Assembly: GCF_009729015.1 (NCBI RefSeq) | Contig: NZ_CP045482.1 | Coordinates: forward strand, 926,001-990,000 | From: Acidianus ambivalens | GTDB taxonomy: Archaea; Thermoproteota; Thermoprotei_A; Sulfolobales; Sulfolobaceae | Direction of reading: 5' to 3' | Length of the DNA: 64,000 bases | Part shown: positions 42,554 through 53,247 of the stretch, piece after piece | Position numbering within the stretch: position 1 is the first letter of the stretch | How the letters are laid out: each line of letters begins with the position of its first letter | Program-made: the position numbers and the translations under genes | The notes under the pieces: generated by a model | Told to the model about the DNA's origin: nothing | The model's input: the letters and a program-made list of their open reading frames with translations, nothing else | The model's database searches: none

Positions 42554-43363
42554 ATGCTCGAATACGAAAAGGTACCGATCGCGATAATAGGCGGGTCTGG
42601 ATTATATGATCCAAAAATTTTTTCTGAATCTAAAGAAATAAAAGTCTATACTCCTTATGGAGATACCAGCGATTTAATAACTATTGGTACTGTAGAGGGT
42701 AAAAAAGTTGCATTCTTACCTAGGCACGGAAGGAGGCATAGAATTCCTCCTCATAAAATTAATTATAGGGCAAATATATGGGCTTTACACGAGTTAGGAG
42801 TTAAATGGGTAATTTCAGTTTCTGCAGTAGGAAGCTTAAGGATGGATTATAAACCTGGAGATTTTGTTGTACCAGATCAATTTATAGATATGACTAAAAA
42901 GAGGGAATACACTTTCTTCGACGGCCCAGTAGTTGCACACGTATCAATGGCCGATCCGTTCTGTAATCATTTAAGGAGGATAATAATCTCAGCAGCTAAG
43001 GACCTAGGAATTACGACACACGAGAGCGGGACTTACATATGCATTGAAGGACCTAGGTTTTCTACAAGGGCAGAAAGTAGGGTATGGAAGGAAGTGTTTA
43101 AGGCCGATATAATAGGGATGACTTTAGTTCCTGAAGTAAACTTAGCTTGTGAAATGCAAATGTGCTATGCAACTATCGCAACAATAACCGATTATGACGT
43201 TTTCGCTGAGGTTCCTGTGACTGCCGAGGAAGTAACTAGAGTATTGAATGAAAATACTGAGAAATCTAGGAAGCTTTTATACGAAGTAATTAAGAGAATT
43301 CCAGATAAACCAGATGAAAGAGAGTGTTCCTGTTGCAACTCGTTAAAAACCGCATTAGTATAA
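42554..43363 (+). CDS. mtnP: 5'-methylthioadenosine phosphorylase (type II)
   Basis: 269 residues of the trimeric/hexameric PNP family. Motifs are IIGGSGLYDP, LPRHGRRHRIPPHKINYRAN, SVSAVGSLR, YICIEGPRFSTRAES and IGMTLVPEVNLACEM. It splits methylthioadenosine into adenine and 5-methylthioribose-1-phosphate, recycling the polyamine by-product. The C-terminus ends ECSCCNSL; the S. solfataricus type II enzyme has a comparable CXC disulfide-handling motif that aids thermostability. The next gene overlaps by 40 bases. Confidence 0.94.
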   Translation: MLEYEKVPIAIIGGSGLYDPKIFSESKEIKVYTPYGDTSDLITIGTVEGKKVAFLPRHGRRHRIPPHKINYRANIWALHELGVKWVISVSAVGSLRMDYKPGDFVVPDQFIDMTKKREYTFFDGPVVAHVSMADPFCNHLRRIIISAAKDLGITTHESGTYICIEGPRFSTRAESRVWKEVFKADIIGMTLVPEVNLACEMQMCYATIATITDYDVFAEVPVTAEEVTRVLNENTEKSRKLLYEVIKRIPDKPDERECSCCNSLKTALV

Positions 43364-44091
43364 ATAGTGTAAATATTCCTAAGGATTTTTCAGTAATAGC
43401 TTACGGTAAGGGAATGGAACTTCCTGCATATACGTTAGAAAGGAGTATAATAAATCTTGAAGGAAGAATAGTAAAAACTGTACCTATTCATGAACTTGCA
43501 CTAGTAGAAGACGCTTACGCGGAACCTGGGAAAGTGGTTTTCTTTATTAATGACCAGAACGAGAGTAGAGAAATTCTTGATAATGCGTGGGCGTTAAACC
43601 TTGAAGGTTATTTGTTTTCATGTAATGAGATTAAACCTAAGGGGAAAATTGAGGTAATAAGATTTAAAGGAGAAATGTGTGAGGTTAATTTGTCCCTTTC
43701 TATGCTTTATAGTGAAGTATCCTCGATTAAGGGAGTAAGATCAAATAGGATTCTTAAGGAATTGGACTTTTCTGACATTGATGATTTTTTAGCTGAAAAA
43801 AGTAAGGAGATTGACCTTTCATTACCTCAAATTGTTCTGTCTCCTATTCTTCTACCTTCACGATATTTTGTAGAGAAAAATCTAAATAAAGATGTTAAAG
43901 ATTATTATAGTATGAATTTCTCGAATGATGCTAATATTATTTATACTGGTGTTGATTCTATTCCTATGAGAAGAATTTCCTTTGAGTTAAGGAAAAAAGG
44001 AAAGAAAGTTAAGGAAATATTGCTTGATGTTGAACCTCTCTTAGCACCTATTTATTTAAGTCTAATGACATATTATATGATGGAAGGCTGA
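43324..44091 (+). CDS. conserved hypothetical protein between mtnP and hexaprenyl diphosphate synthase
   Basis: About 255 residues if translation begins at GTG 43324 inside mtnP; the real start is uncertain. The sequence alternates strands and helices (SVIAYGKGMELPAYTLERSI, VVFFINDQNESREILDNAWA) and could be a Rossmann-like or SIS-like fold, but no signature is convincing. It is tightly packed: 40-base overlap with mtnP and 5 bases before the prenyl synthase gene, so it belongs to this operon. A role linked to isoprenoid or methylthioadenosine metabolism is only a guess. Confidence 0.6.
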   Translation: MFLLQLVKNRISINSVNIPKDFSVIAYGKGMELPAYTLERSIINLEGRIVKTVPIHELALVEDAYAEPGKVVFFINDQNESREILDNAWALNLEGYLFSCNEIKPKGKIEVIRFKGEMCEVNLSLSMLYSEVSSIKGVRSNRILKELDFSDIDDFLAEKSKEIDLSLPQIVLSPILLPSRYFVEKNLNKDVKDYYSMNFSNDANIIYTGVDSIPMRRISFELRKKGKKVKEILLDVEPLLAPIYLSLMTYYMMEG

Positions 44092-44096
44092 GAACT

Positions 44097-44945
44097 GTGG
44101 ATTTAATAGAGTTCTGGGAGAGGAGCAAAGTTATCATTGACTCCTTAGTTACAAAGTTTGTTGATGACGTTAAGGATTGGGAAATTATGGAAATGAGCAA
44201 ATACATCATGAAAGATGGAAAAAGGTTTAGAGGAACTCTTGTGTTCCTCTTTAACGACGCTTTAGGTGGGGAGGAGAAAAACGCATACCAGGGAGCTTTG
44301 GCTACAGAAATACTTCATTCTGCGTCTTTAGCTTTGGACGACATTGTTGATTATGACTTGACTAGGCGAGGAATGGCCTCTGCTTGGGCAGTTTATACAA
44401 ATAGGAGAGTAATATTTGTATCTAATTTTCTTATTCCTACAGCTTTAAAAATTATTTCTTCATATGGAAAGGAAGCATTGAATATAAGCATAGAACTTTG
44501 GAAGGATACTGCAATAGGAGCATTGAAAGACATGTATGGAGATAAAAGAGAATATTTTAAGACAATAGAATTAAAAACTGCTAGTCTATTTAAACTTCCA
44601 GCTATGCTGGCTTCCTTCTCTTCTGGGAAAAAAGAATTAGTGGATAAACTTTTGGAGGCAGGAAGAGTTCTGGGTATTATTTATCAACTTATAGATGATT
44701 ACGTTGACTGTGTAAAATTGGAACCCGAAAAACTCGTTGGAAGTGCTAAACAACTATTTGAATTAACTAACGGTAAGGTTGATCCTTTTGTTTCAAATAA
44801 ATATGCAGAATTAAAAAGTGAGTATTTAAGAATCATATCCTCAATACCATTCTTTAATGAATATAACGAGTTAATAATAGCATTACCAGATTTTCTAACA
44901 ATGGGTTTATTGGCGGAATCAGGAATAAAAAATAAATTGTTTTAA
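44097..44945 (+). CDS. hexaprenyl (polyprenyl) diphosphate synthase
   Basis: 282 residues from GTG 44097. The first aspartate-rich motif is DDIVD (81-85) and the second is LIDDYVDCVK near 202. The N-terminal start DLIEFWERSKVIIDSLVTKF and short length match, from memory, the S. solfataricus hexaprenyl diphosphate synthase and not the longer geranylgeranyl synthase. The residues before the first motif (SLAL) are small, allowing a long chain. The product would be the C30 tail of caldariella- or sulfolobusquinone. The ATP-grasp gene starts 26 bases after it. Confidence 0.85.
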   Translation: MDLIEFWERSKVIIDSLVTKFVDDVKDWEIMEMSKYIMKDGKRFRGTLVFLFNDALGGEEKNAYQGALATEILHSASLALDDIVDYDLTRRGMASAWAVYTNRRVIFVSNFLIPTALKIISSYGKEALNISIELWKDTAIGALKDMYGDKREYFKTIELKTASLFKLPAMLASFSSGKKELVDKLLEAGRVLGIIYQLIDDYVDCVKLEPEKLVGSAKQLFELTNGKVDPFVSNKYAELKSEYLRIISSIPFFNEYNELIIALPDFLTMGLLAESGIKNKLF

Positions 44946-44971
44946 ATTGGGTTTTCACTTGGTGAAAGCTT

Positions 44972-45853
44972 ATAAAGTTCGGTGTAATTCACGAATCACA
45001 GAAGGTAACTGAGCCTTCTAAAGAGCTTTTAGTAGAAATAAGAGATAGAGGTCATACTGCTTATTATATTAGACCGTCAAAACTTAATGGAATAATAGAC
45101 GAGGAAATAGAATTCACATATGCTGGAAAAAAGATTTCCCTTGATGGAGGAATAATAAGGAATTTAGGATTTCTGCTCACTACAGAACAGTTGGCAAAGA
45201 GGATAGATATTCTAATCGAGATGGAAAAGAGCGGAGTAGTTTTCATTAATAATCCTCAGTCAGTACTTTTAGCTAGGGATAAGTTCGAGAGTTTAATGAA
45301 ATTGAATAGGGCAGGAGTTCCAGTACCGCCTACTGCAATGGTAGAAGATCCTTTTGAAGTAATGAGGTTAGTAGAAAAATGGGGAGAAGTTGTTATTAAA
45401 CCAGTAATAGGAAGTCTTGGATTGGGTTCTGTTAGAGCCAGTGACCCAGATATAGCCTTTAGGATAGCTAAGGCCATACTTTCAGTTAATCAACCAGTTT
45501 ACGTTCAAAAGTACGTTAAAAAGCCTGATAGAGATATAAGAGCTTTTGTAGTTGGAGATAGACTCCTAGGAAGTATATACAGGATTTCTCAAGGTAGTTG
45601 GAAAACTAATGTTGCACAAGGTGCTGTAGTTCAGGTATTTAAACCTTCCAGCGAAATAGAGGAACTTAGCCTAAAGGCTACAAAAGTTCTCGGTTTAGAT
45701 TATGCCGGAATTGATATTGTAGAAGATTTAGAAGGCGGATTAAAGATTCTCGAAGTTAATGCTGCCCCGTTGTGGAAAGGATTTAGTTCAGCAACTCACA
45801 TAAATCCAGCAAAATATATTGTTGAGTACTTAATACAGAAAATTAAGAAATGA
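44972..45853 (+). CDS. RimK/LysX-like ATP-grasp ligase with apparent ATA start codon
   Basis: 293 residues if started at ATA 44972. The frame has a TGA at 44963-44965 and no ATG, GTG or TTG until 45191, yet the codons between encode a good ATP-grasp N-terminus: KFGVIHESQKVTEPSKELL and RDRGHTAYYIRPSKLNG. A GGTGA Shine-Dalgarno sits 6 bases before the ATA. The downstream part has LLARDKFESLMKLNRAGVPV, VIKPVIGSLGLGSVRA, VQKYVKKPDRDIRAFVVG and LEVNAAPLWKGFS (metal site). Such enzymes add glutamate or amino acids to a carboxylate. The substrate is unknown. Starting at TTG 45191 would delete one domain. Confidence 0.8.
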   Translation: MKFGVIHESQKVTEPSKELLVEIRDRGHTAYYIRPSKLNGIIDEEIEFTYAGKKISLDGGIIRNLGFLLTTEQLAKRIDILIEMEKSGVVFINNPQSVLLARDKFESLMKLNRAGVPVPPTAMVEDPFEVMRLVEKWGEVVIKPVIGSLGLGSVRASDPDIAFRIAKAILSVNQPVYVQKYVKKPDRDIRAFVVGDRLLGSIYRISQGSWKTNVAQGAVVQVFKPSSEIEELSLKATKVLGLDYAGIDIVEDLEGGLKILEVNAAPLWKGFSSATHINPAKYIVEYLIQKIKK

Positions 45854-45900
45854 GGAAATAAGCAAACCGGCTGAATAGTGAGGAGGAGCTCTCGCCTTGA
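45850..45900 (+). ncRNA. candidate C/D box sRNA
   Basis: Between two convergent genes: C box ATGAGGA (45850-45856, one mismatch to ATGATGA), a 14-base spacer, a perfect D' CTGA (45871-45874), C' GTGAGGA (45878-45884, one mismatch), a 12-base spacer and D-like TTGA (45897-45900, one mismatch). The changed bases could still form G-U pairs in a kink-turn. Order and spacing fit archaeal C/D RNAs. The 2'-O-methylation target was not found by eye. Confidence 0.42.
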
Positions 45901-46355
45901 TCATTCAAATGCATTTTTCTTCTCTTTTATTACTCTGAGCACAAACATTGTATAAGTTGAAGTAACTCCTTCCATATTGCCTATCTTATCCAGAACTTTT
46001 GCTAATTCCTCCTTGTCTGAGACTCTTACCTTAAGTAAAGCGTAATATTCCCCAGTCACATCGTATATCTCGAAGACTTCCTTAATTTCTGCAAGTTTTC
46101 TAAGAATATCTTCGTACTTTTTTGGATCAGCCTTTAGTAAGACAAAAGCAAGTACGTTCATCCCTACTTTATCTAAATCTACGTCTACGCAAAATCCCCT
46201 TATTACTCCAGCTTCTCTAAGTCTTTTTATTCTCATATGTATTGTGGACTCGCTTAGATTTAGCATTTTTGCTAATCTTGAGAAAGATATTCTAGAATCT
46301 TGTTGAAGTATTGAAATTATTTTCCTATCCACGTCGTCTAAATAATAATGTTCGC

Positions 46356-46359
<4 letters not shown>
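45901..46359 (-). CDS. Lrp/AsnC family transcriptional regulator
   Basis: 152 residues. The N-terminal winged helix reads DDVDRKIISILQQDSRISFS and LAKMLNLSESTIHMRIKRL. A C-terminal RAM/ligand domain follows (VLAFVLLKADPKKYEDILR, GEYYALLKVRV). It binds DNA as a dimer or octamer and often senses an amino acid. The ATG overlaps the upstream FAD protein gene as ATGA, so it is the last gene of a three-gene transcript and may control it. Confidence 0.92.
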
Positions 46360-47357
<998 letters not shown>

Positions 47358-47362
47358 ATCAC

Positions 47363-47920
47363 CTATTCTTTAAAATACAAGTAAGCTATAATGCCTAATG
47401 CAATAAAACCTGAATAAAGTATTATAAGCTCGTAAAAGTTATGCAAAAATCTTCCTATAAGACCACCTATTATTATAACTAACAGCATAGCGAAGTAGCC
47501 GTTACCTACTTTTAATAAGTCTTTACTAATTGCCTTAGCTAGAATAAATTTCAATAAATATGCGAAGCTGATAAAGAATGGAATTGACTCCACTAACGCT
47601 ACTAATGCAAATTCTCTAGGCTTTATAGGCAAGGCAAAAAATACTCCTAATGCTAAACCTAATGAAAATACGCCAGTGAAATAAACTGCAACTATTGCTT
47701 GTTTTACTCCCTTCCAGGGCAAGTTAGATGTAAAATAATACATTACAATTGCTAAACCTACAATAGATGCACCAACGAAAGCATAAAAATTAAAGAGGAA
47801 ACCGGGTATTACTGGCAATAGGATTAATATTATCGAAACTAGTAACGTACTTGGTTCTCTCATTTTACTCCAGAAGTATAGAGTTGTAAAGATAAAAATA
47901 TCTAATGCCAATATTTCCTT

Positions 47921-47932
<12 letters not shown>
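47363..47932 (-). CDS. integral membrane protein, possible prenyl-metabolism partner
   Basis: 189 residues with about six hydrophobic helices and short charged loops. No conserved DxxxD prenyltransferase motif is visible. The start ATG 47932 overlaps the divergent asparaginase start by 12 bases; an internal ATG at 47863 (MREPSTLLVSIIL) would avoid this but lose one helix. It is in one transcript with the geranylgeranyl-reductase-like FAD protein. Function unknown. Confidence 0.62.
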
Positions 47933-48732
<800 letters not shown>

Positions 48733-48736
<4 letters not shown>

Positions 48737-49275
48737 TGAAAATCCTAGTCATGAGTAATATAAGGTTCCCAGAACCACATATAGAGAGCACTTTGTCTTC
48801 TATCATAAAGAAAGAAGAGCCAGAAACGATAGTCTTAGATGGAGATACCACACAATGTTATTGGGATTACGAATGCCCTAGAGTTATAGATGTACTTTAT
48901 GTAATAAGAAGTATTGCACCTTGGGCTCAAATTATATATGTTCAAGGTGATATGGATCCTCACGCAATTAAATGCATAATGGCAGAGCCTAGATATAGGG
49001 AAGAAATAATTGGAACAACTATGTATATTGCAGACGTTTCTTCAGTTAAATATTACATTTTACATGGACATCAAGGTGATATAGACCAACTTAGGAGAAG
49101 CGTTGGGGCAGGACCTTGGGATTGGATAATAGTTGGACAATATAAAAGGTTAGAGATGGATAAGCTTGCTAGAGTTATTTACGTTGGTGGAATAACTAGG
49201 GAATTCCCTCCTGAAGCTAGAGGATACCTTGTAATAACTGATTCCAATCATTACCTAAGATCATTATCTCAATAA
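48733..49275 (+). CDS. calcineurin-like metallophosphoesterase, unusual metal motifs
   Basis: 180 residues. KILVMSNIRFPEP at the start has Asn-Ile-Arg where the usual DxH sits, while LDGDTTQC (GD), VQGDMDPHA (GDMD in place of GNHD) and LHGHQGDID (GHxGD) follow the order of YfcE-like phosphodiesterases. The first motif change would weaken one metal site, so the activity may differ or be lost. It is coupled to the asparaginase gene by a 4-base overlap and converges with a small hypothetical gene. Confidence 0.72.
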
Positions 49276-49511
49276 ACTGAAGGTAACTTACCCATTTGTT
49301 TAACAAGTTCTATAATTTTTGCGTCGTAGATTTCTTCCAATGGATCTTTACTTTTGTCACTCTCTTCCCAAATTTTCATATTGTCAGCTATGATAACGTT
49401 CTTTTTTCCTTTATAAAATATTATTTCAGAGGCTAGAGCTTTTCTCCTTATCTTTCTTATTATTTCCAACATTTCTGCGGTAATATTATTGTAAATAACC
49501 TCTACTATCAT
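49269..49511 (-). CDS. small hypothetical protein
   Basis: 80 residues: MIVEVIYNNITAEMLEIIRK, then a basic stretch KIRRKALASEI and a C-terminal acidic helix. It looks like a small alpha/beta protein, but I recognise no family. It converges with the phosphoesterase gene by 7 bases and is divergent from the gene at 49616. Confidence 0.5.
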   Translation of the reverse strand: MIVEVIYNNITAEMLEIIRKIRRKALASEIIFYKGKKNVIIADNMKIWEESDKSKDPLEEIYDAKIIELVKQMGKLPSVY

Positions 49512-49615
49512 ATTATATATCTTCCTAGGAGAAGATATAAGGTAAATAAGATAATATTCAGTATAACTGCCTGCTTTTCAGTCATTAATATTAACTTCAA
49601 GGAGAGCTTAATTTC

Positions 49616-49993
49616 ATGCAACCAGACTATAGACCAATAATTGCCCTAATCTATGTAAAAGATGAGGAATTAACTGAAACTTTTAGAAAAATGTTTAAAG
49701 ATGTGAGACTTCTTGGTGGAAAAAAGATTGTAGCTAACGTAATTTCTAATTCAGAGTATTGGAACTTTTTTGCTAACGCTAGAGAGACAATATTAGATAA
49801 CCTTGACTTAGGTTTAGAAATCTTTACTTGGAAACCTAACGAGGTCGATAAAATGATAAAGAAGATTCAACAATATAATTATAAGGGGTTCATAACTTAC
49901 TGCAGTGATGAAAATAAATATAATATGAGAAAAATTTTGGATATTCTCCCAACGTCAATGAAGGCTAACATGCTAAGAGATTATTGTAAGTAA
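49616..49993 (+). CDS. hypothetical protein upstream of geranylgeranyl reductase
   Basis: 125 residues: MQPDYRPIIALIYVKDEELT, then alternating strands and helices ending MKANMLRDYCK. Two cysteines lie in FITYCSDENKYN and at the C-terminus. No recognised motif. The gap to the GGR gene is 39 bases on the same strand, so they may share a transcript. Confidence 0.55.
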   Translation: MQPDYRPIIALIYVKDEELTETFRKMFKDVRLLGGKKIVANVISNSEYWNFFANARETILDNLDLGLEIFTWKPNEVDKMIKKIQQYNYKGFITYCSDENKYNMRKILDILPTSMKANMLRDYCK

Positions 49994-50032
49994 TTTTTTA
50001 TCCCTTTAAAGATAGTAAACCTTGGGATCTTT

Positions 50033-51391
50033 TTGAAAAATAATTATGACGTATTAATTATAGGCGGTGGATTCGCAGGAGCTACAACCGCATGGCACTT
50101 AGCAAATCATGGATTGAAAGTTCTTTTAATAGACAGCAAGCCTTGGAATAGAATTGGAGATAAACCTTGCGGAGATGCAGTAAGTAAGGAGCACTTTGAT
50201 AACCTAGGAATGCCATATCCAGAAGGAGAACAATTAGAACAAAAAATAGAGGGAATAAAACTTTACAGCCCAGACATGAAAACTGAATGGACAGTAAAAG
50301 GAGAAGGATTTGAAATAAATGCTCCAGCATATACTCAGAGACTATTAAAGGAGGCGTCAAATAGAGGAGTAGAAGTTTTAGACATGACCACAGCAATGAA
50401 GCCAATATTCGAAGACGGATTCGTAAAGGGAGCCATCCTTTTTGATAGGAGACATAATCAGCAAATTGAGGTTAAGGCTAAAGTTGTGGTAGAAGCTACT
50501 GGATATTCAATGAGTTTTAGGAGCAAGCTACCGCAAGGTTTACCGGTTACTGAAAATTTAGACGATAAGGATGCAGACATAGCTTATAGAGAAGTAGCCT
50601 ACACAAAGGACGATATAGATGAGCCACAATATCTCAAGATTTTCGTTAATCAAAAAGCTTCTCCAGGAGGGTACTGGTGGTATTTCCCTAAAGGAAAGAA
50701 CAAAGTTAACATAGGTCTAGGAATTCAAGGAGGAATGGGCTATCCCAGTATTTACACATTTTATGACAAATACTTAAACGAATTTGGTAGTGATGTTGAT
50801 AGAAATAGATTAATAGTCAAAGGTGGAGCTTTAGTTCCTACTAGGAGGCCTATAAGTACTTTAGCTTGGAACGGAATTTTAGTTGTAGGAGATTCAGCAT
50901 TTACAGCAAATCCTGTACACGGAGGAGGAAAAGGTTCTGCAATGATTTCTGGATACTGTGCAGCAAAAGCTATACTTAATGCCTTCGAAGTAGGAGATTT
51001 CTCTGCAAAAACATTATGGTCTGCCAATTTATGCTATATTGAAAGATATGGTGCAAAACAAGCAAGTTTGGAATTATTTAGAAGATTCCTGCAAAAGCTT
51101 TCAGATGACGATATAAATTACGGTATGAGGAAAAAGGTAATCAAGGAAGAGGACTTGCTTGAAGCTAGTGCAAAAGGAGATTTGCAATTATCAGTGGCAG
51201 AAAAAGCAATGAGGATAATAGCTGGACTAGGTAGACCATCACTTTTAATGAAATTAAAGGTTGTAGCAGAATACATGAAGAAAGCTAAAGATTTATATAG
51301 AGAATACCCAAGTGATCCTAATAATTTGGAACAATGGAAGAGCGAAGTTAATAAACTGTTACTAGATTTTGAAAATCTCATGAATAAATAG
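50033..51391 (+). CDS. digeranylgeranylglycerophospholipid reductase (geranylgeranyl reductase)
   Basis: 452 residues from TTG 50033. The FAD fold LIIGGGFAGATTAWHLANHG comes first, then GDKPCGDAVSKEHF with the conserved PCG motif, SPGGYWWYFPKGKNKVNIGLG (YxWxFPx7GxG; first 20 residues cited) and GDSAFTANPVHGGGKGSAM. It saturates the geranylgeranyl chains of archaeal ether lipids, as shown for the S. acidocaldarius homologue of nearly the same length. The 3' end overlaps the convergent DUF2070 gene by 30 bases. Confidence 0.94.
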   Translation: MKNNYDVLIIGGGFAGATTAWHLANHGLKVLLIDSKPWNRIGDKPCGDAVSKEHFDNLGMPYPEGEQLEQKIEGIKLYSPDMKTEWTVKGEGFEINAPAYTQRLLKEASNRGVEVLDMTTAMKPIFEDGFVKGAILFDRRHNQQIEVKAKVVVEATGYSMSFRSKLPQGLPVTENLDDKDADIAYREVAYTKDDIDEPQYLKIFVNQKASPGGYWWYFPKGKNKVNIGLGIQGGMGYPSIYTFYDKYLNEFGSDVDRNRLIVKGGALVPTRRPISTLAWNGILVVGDSAFTANPVHGGGKGSAMISGYCAAKAILNAFEVGDFSAKTLWSANLCYIERYGAKQASLELFRRFLQKLSDDDINYGMRKKVIKEEDLLEASAKGDLQLSVAEKAMRIIAGLGRPSLLMKLKVVAEYMKKAKDLYREYPSDPNNLEQWKSEVNKLLLDFENLMNK

Positions 51392-52945
51392 GAAAACAAC
51401 TAATATTACATAAGGAATGATTATAGGTATCCAGAAAGTTTTCATTGCAAAGCCTCCGACTTTTTCCAATCCATCTACCATAGATGAAACTACTTTACCT
51501 ATTACCCTTGTCTTAACTTTTATTATTCCATATTCTATGTTATTTACATCTTCCATTTTTTCTAAACTTTCTTTCACAAGCTCTCTGGATCTAATAATTA
51601 GTTGTTCACATAATGTAGCTGGTTGATAAAGGTTACCAAAGCTCATCGCAGTACAAGAATGATCATCTGGAGTAACCAAGATTGCGTTAGTCAAATCAGA
51701 TAAATTTTGCTCTATTTTTTCTCTTAGCCCATGGCAAGCGTTATTTGCGTATAAGTAAATTATTGAGACTTTCTTATCCTCCTCAGGAGAATAAAAAGAT
51801 AAGACTCTTACCTTATTCTTGCAAAGACCTTCGCAGTTTACTTCGCCTTCTGCATAACCTATTTTAAGTTTCCTATTACCCAAATATCTTTCCTTACTGT
51901 AAATAAAATTCTTAAGGGTAACATATTCTTTCCTCCCTATTTCGTCTATTAAGGTTTCGTTATGACAATCGACTAGAAAATTATTAGTAGAAATCATATC
52001 CCTCCATAATGCTCCTGGCAAATCGTCTATACCTTTCAATGGCCTTTCAACAAATGATAGCGTGAATTTGTCAAAATTCAAAGTAGTTATCTTGAAATCT
52101 CCTAGCATTTCCTGAGTAATTCCGGTAAAGTTTGCCTTTTCAAAACGGGTATTAAGTATCTCTTGTGCTATTCTTTTTGATTCCTTACTTGAAGTAAGAT
52201 CTATCTCGTGACTACCTGGACCATGGAAGACAAAAGAATTAGGAATAACTTCCTCAACATGATAGGGAAACTTTGAACTACCTATTTCTCCATACATGCC
52301 AAAGTGGATTTGAGGAAGTACTAAATAGGTCTCATTTATTTTTACAGTAAGAATATTAAGCACACTTGGTATAGATATTTTATCTAAAAACTCTTCGAGT
52401 TCAGCGTTCTTATTATAGTTTAATGCTCTTAAAAAAGGCCTAACTATCTTTAGAGAAGATATACCAACTATTTTATTCCCTTTTCTATTTATCAAGGCAA
52501 CATAGACATAGGACGAAATTCCCACTGCAATAACGTAAACTATCCCAAGTATGGTCAGGTCTGCCAATATTATTGATGGTATTAAAGAGGCTATCGAAGC
52601 TAACGTAACTGAGATTTTTTCATTATAATCAACTAAAAGAGAATAATTTACTAGAGGAATAAAAGTACCAAAAATGAAGACATAAGGGATAGGAAATAGT
52701 GATAAAATCAAATATGCTGCAGAAAATATTGAAATTAACGTAAGCGCTGTCCTAATCCTTTTGCCTAGAATAGCTAAAAGAGAAACCGAATATATTAGGA
52801 AAGAGTAAAAGAATAAAATTCCTATTTCTAAACCTCTAAAGGCTATTATTGCACCTTCAATAACATCTATAAATAATAGGATTCTGGCACTAGGCAAAGA
52901 TATTAGCTTAGAATAATATTTCCTAGTAAGTTTTTCAGAATCCAC
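51362..52945 (-). CDS. DUF2070 family membrane protein
   Basis: 527 residues. About six N-terminal membrane helices (20-160), then a large soluble domain (about 170-490) with HFGMYGEIGSSKFPYHVEEV, VFHGPGSHEIDLT and TPDDHSCTAMSF, and one last membrane helix (about 500-525). The conserved His and Asp residues of the soluble part suggest a metal-dependent hydrolase-like fold. Function unknown; DUF2070 is widely found in archaea. Its 5' end is 30 bases from the divergent small gene at 52975. Confidence 0.8.
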   Translation of the reverse strand: MDSEKLTRKYYSKLISLPSARILLFIDVIEGAIIAFRGLEIGILFFYSFLIYSVSLLAILGKRIRTALTLISIFSAAYLILSLFPIPYVFIFGTFIPLVNYSLLVDYNEKISVTLASIASLIPSIILADLTILGIVYVIAVGISSYVYVALINRKGNKIVGISSLKIVRPFLRALNYNKNAELEEFLDKISIPSVLNILTVKINETYLVLPQIHFGMYGEIGSSKFPYHVEEVIPNSFVFHGPGSHEIDLTSSKESKRIAQEILNTRFEKANFTGITQEMLGDFKITTLNFDKFTLSFVERPLKGIDDLPGALWRDMISTNNFLVDCHNETLIDEIGRKEYVTLKNFIYSKERYLGNRKLKIGYAEGEVNCEGLCKNKVRVLSFYSPEEDKKVSIIYLYANNACHGLREKIEQNLSDLTNAILVTPDDHSCTAMSFGNLYQPATLCEQLIIRSRELVKESLEKMEDVNNIEYGIIKVKTRVIGKVVSSMVDGLEKVGGFAMKTFWIPIIIPYVILVVFLFIHEIFKI

Positions 52946-52974
52946 GATTAATAGATTGGCGAGGGGATAATAAA

Positions 52975-53247
52975 TTGATTGACAAAGAAAAGTTAGGAGT
53001 AAATAAACTAGTGCACAATACGTTGTCTGATTGCGATCTTTATGTAATTGAAGATAAAGAAGGTAAAACGTACTTATTATTCGTTTTTAATAATTATTTT
53101 AAAATAATGCCCGCTTATCCGGGAAAATGGGACTGCGAGGAATCTCTTTATAGACCTTTCGGCCTTTTCGGTTTTGTATTCGAGGGTGAAGATATTAATG
53201 AAAAAATAAAGAAAAAATTGGAGGAGTTAAAAAGTGCTGGACTATGA
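52975..53247 (+). CDS. small hypothetical protein
   Basis: 90 residues from TTG 52975: MIDKEKLGVNKLVHNTLSDC, then a strand-rich stretch YVIEDKEGKTYLLFVFNNYF and a C-terminal charged helix. Family not recognised. The 3' end overlaps the HAD phosphatase gene by 14 bases, so the two are translated from one mRNA and may work together. Confidence 0.55.
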   Translation: MIDKEKLGVNKLVHNTLSDCDLYVIEDKEGKTYLLFVFNNYFKIMPAYPGKWDCEESLYRPFGLFGFVFEGEDINEKIKKKLEELKSAGL

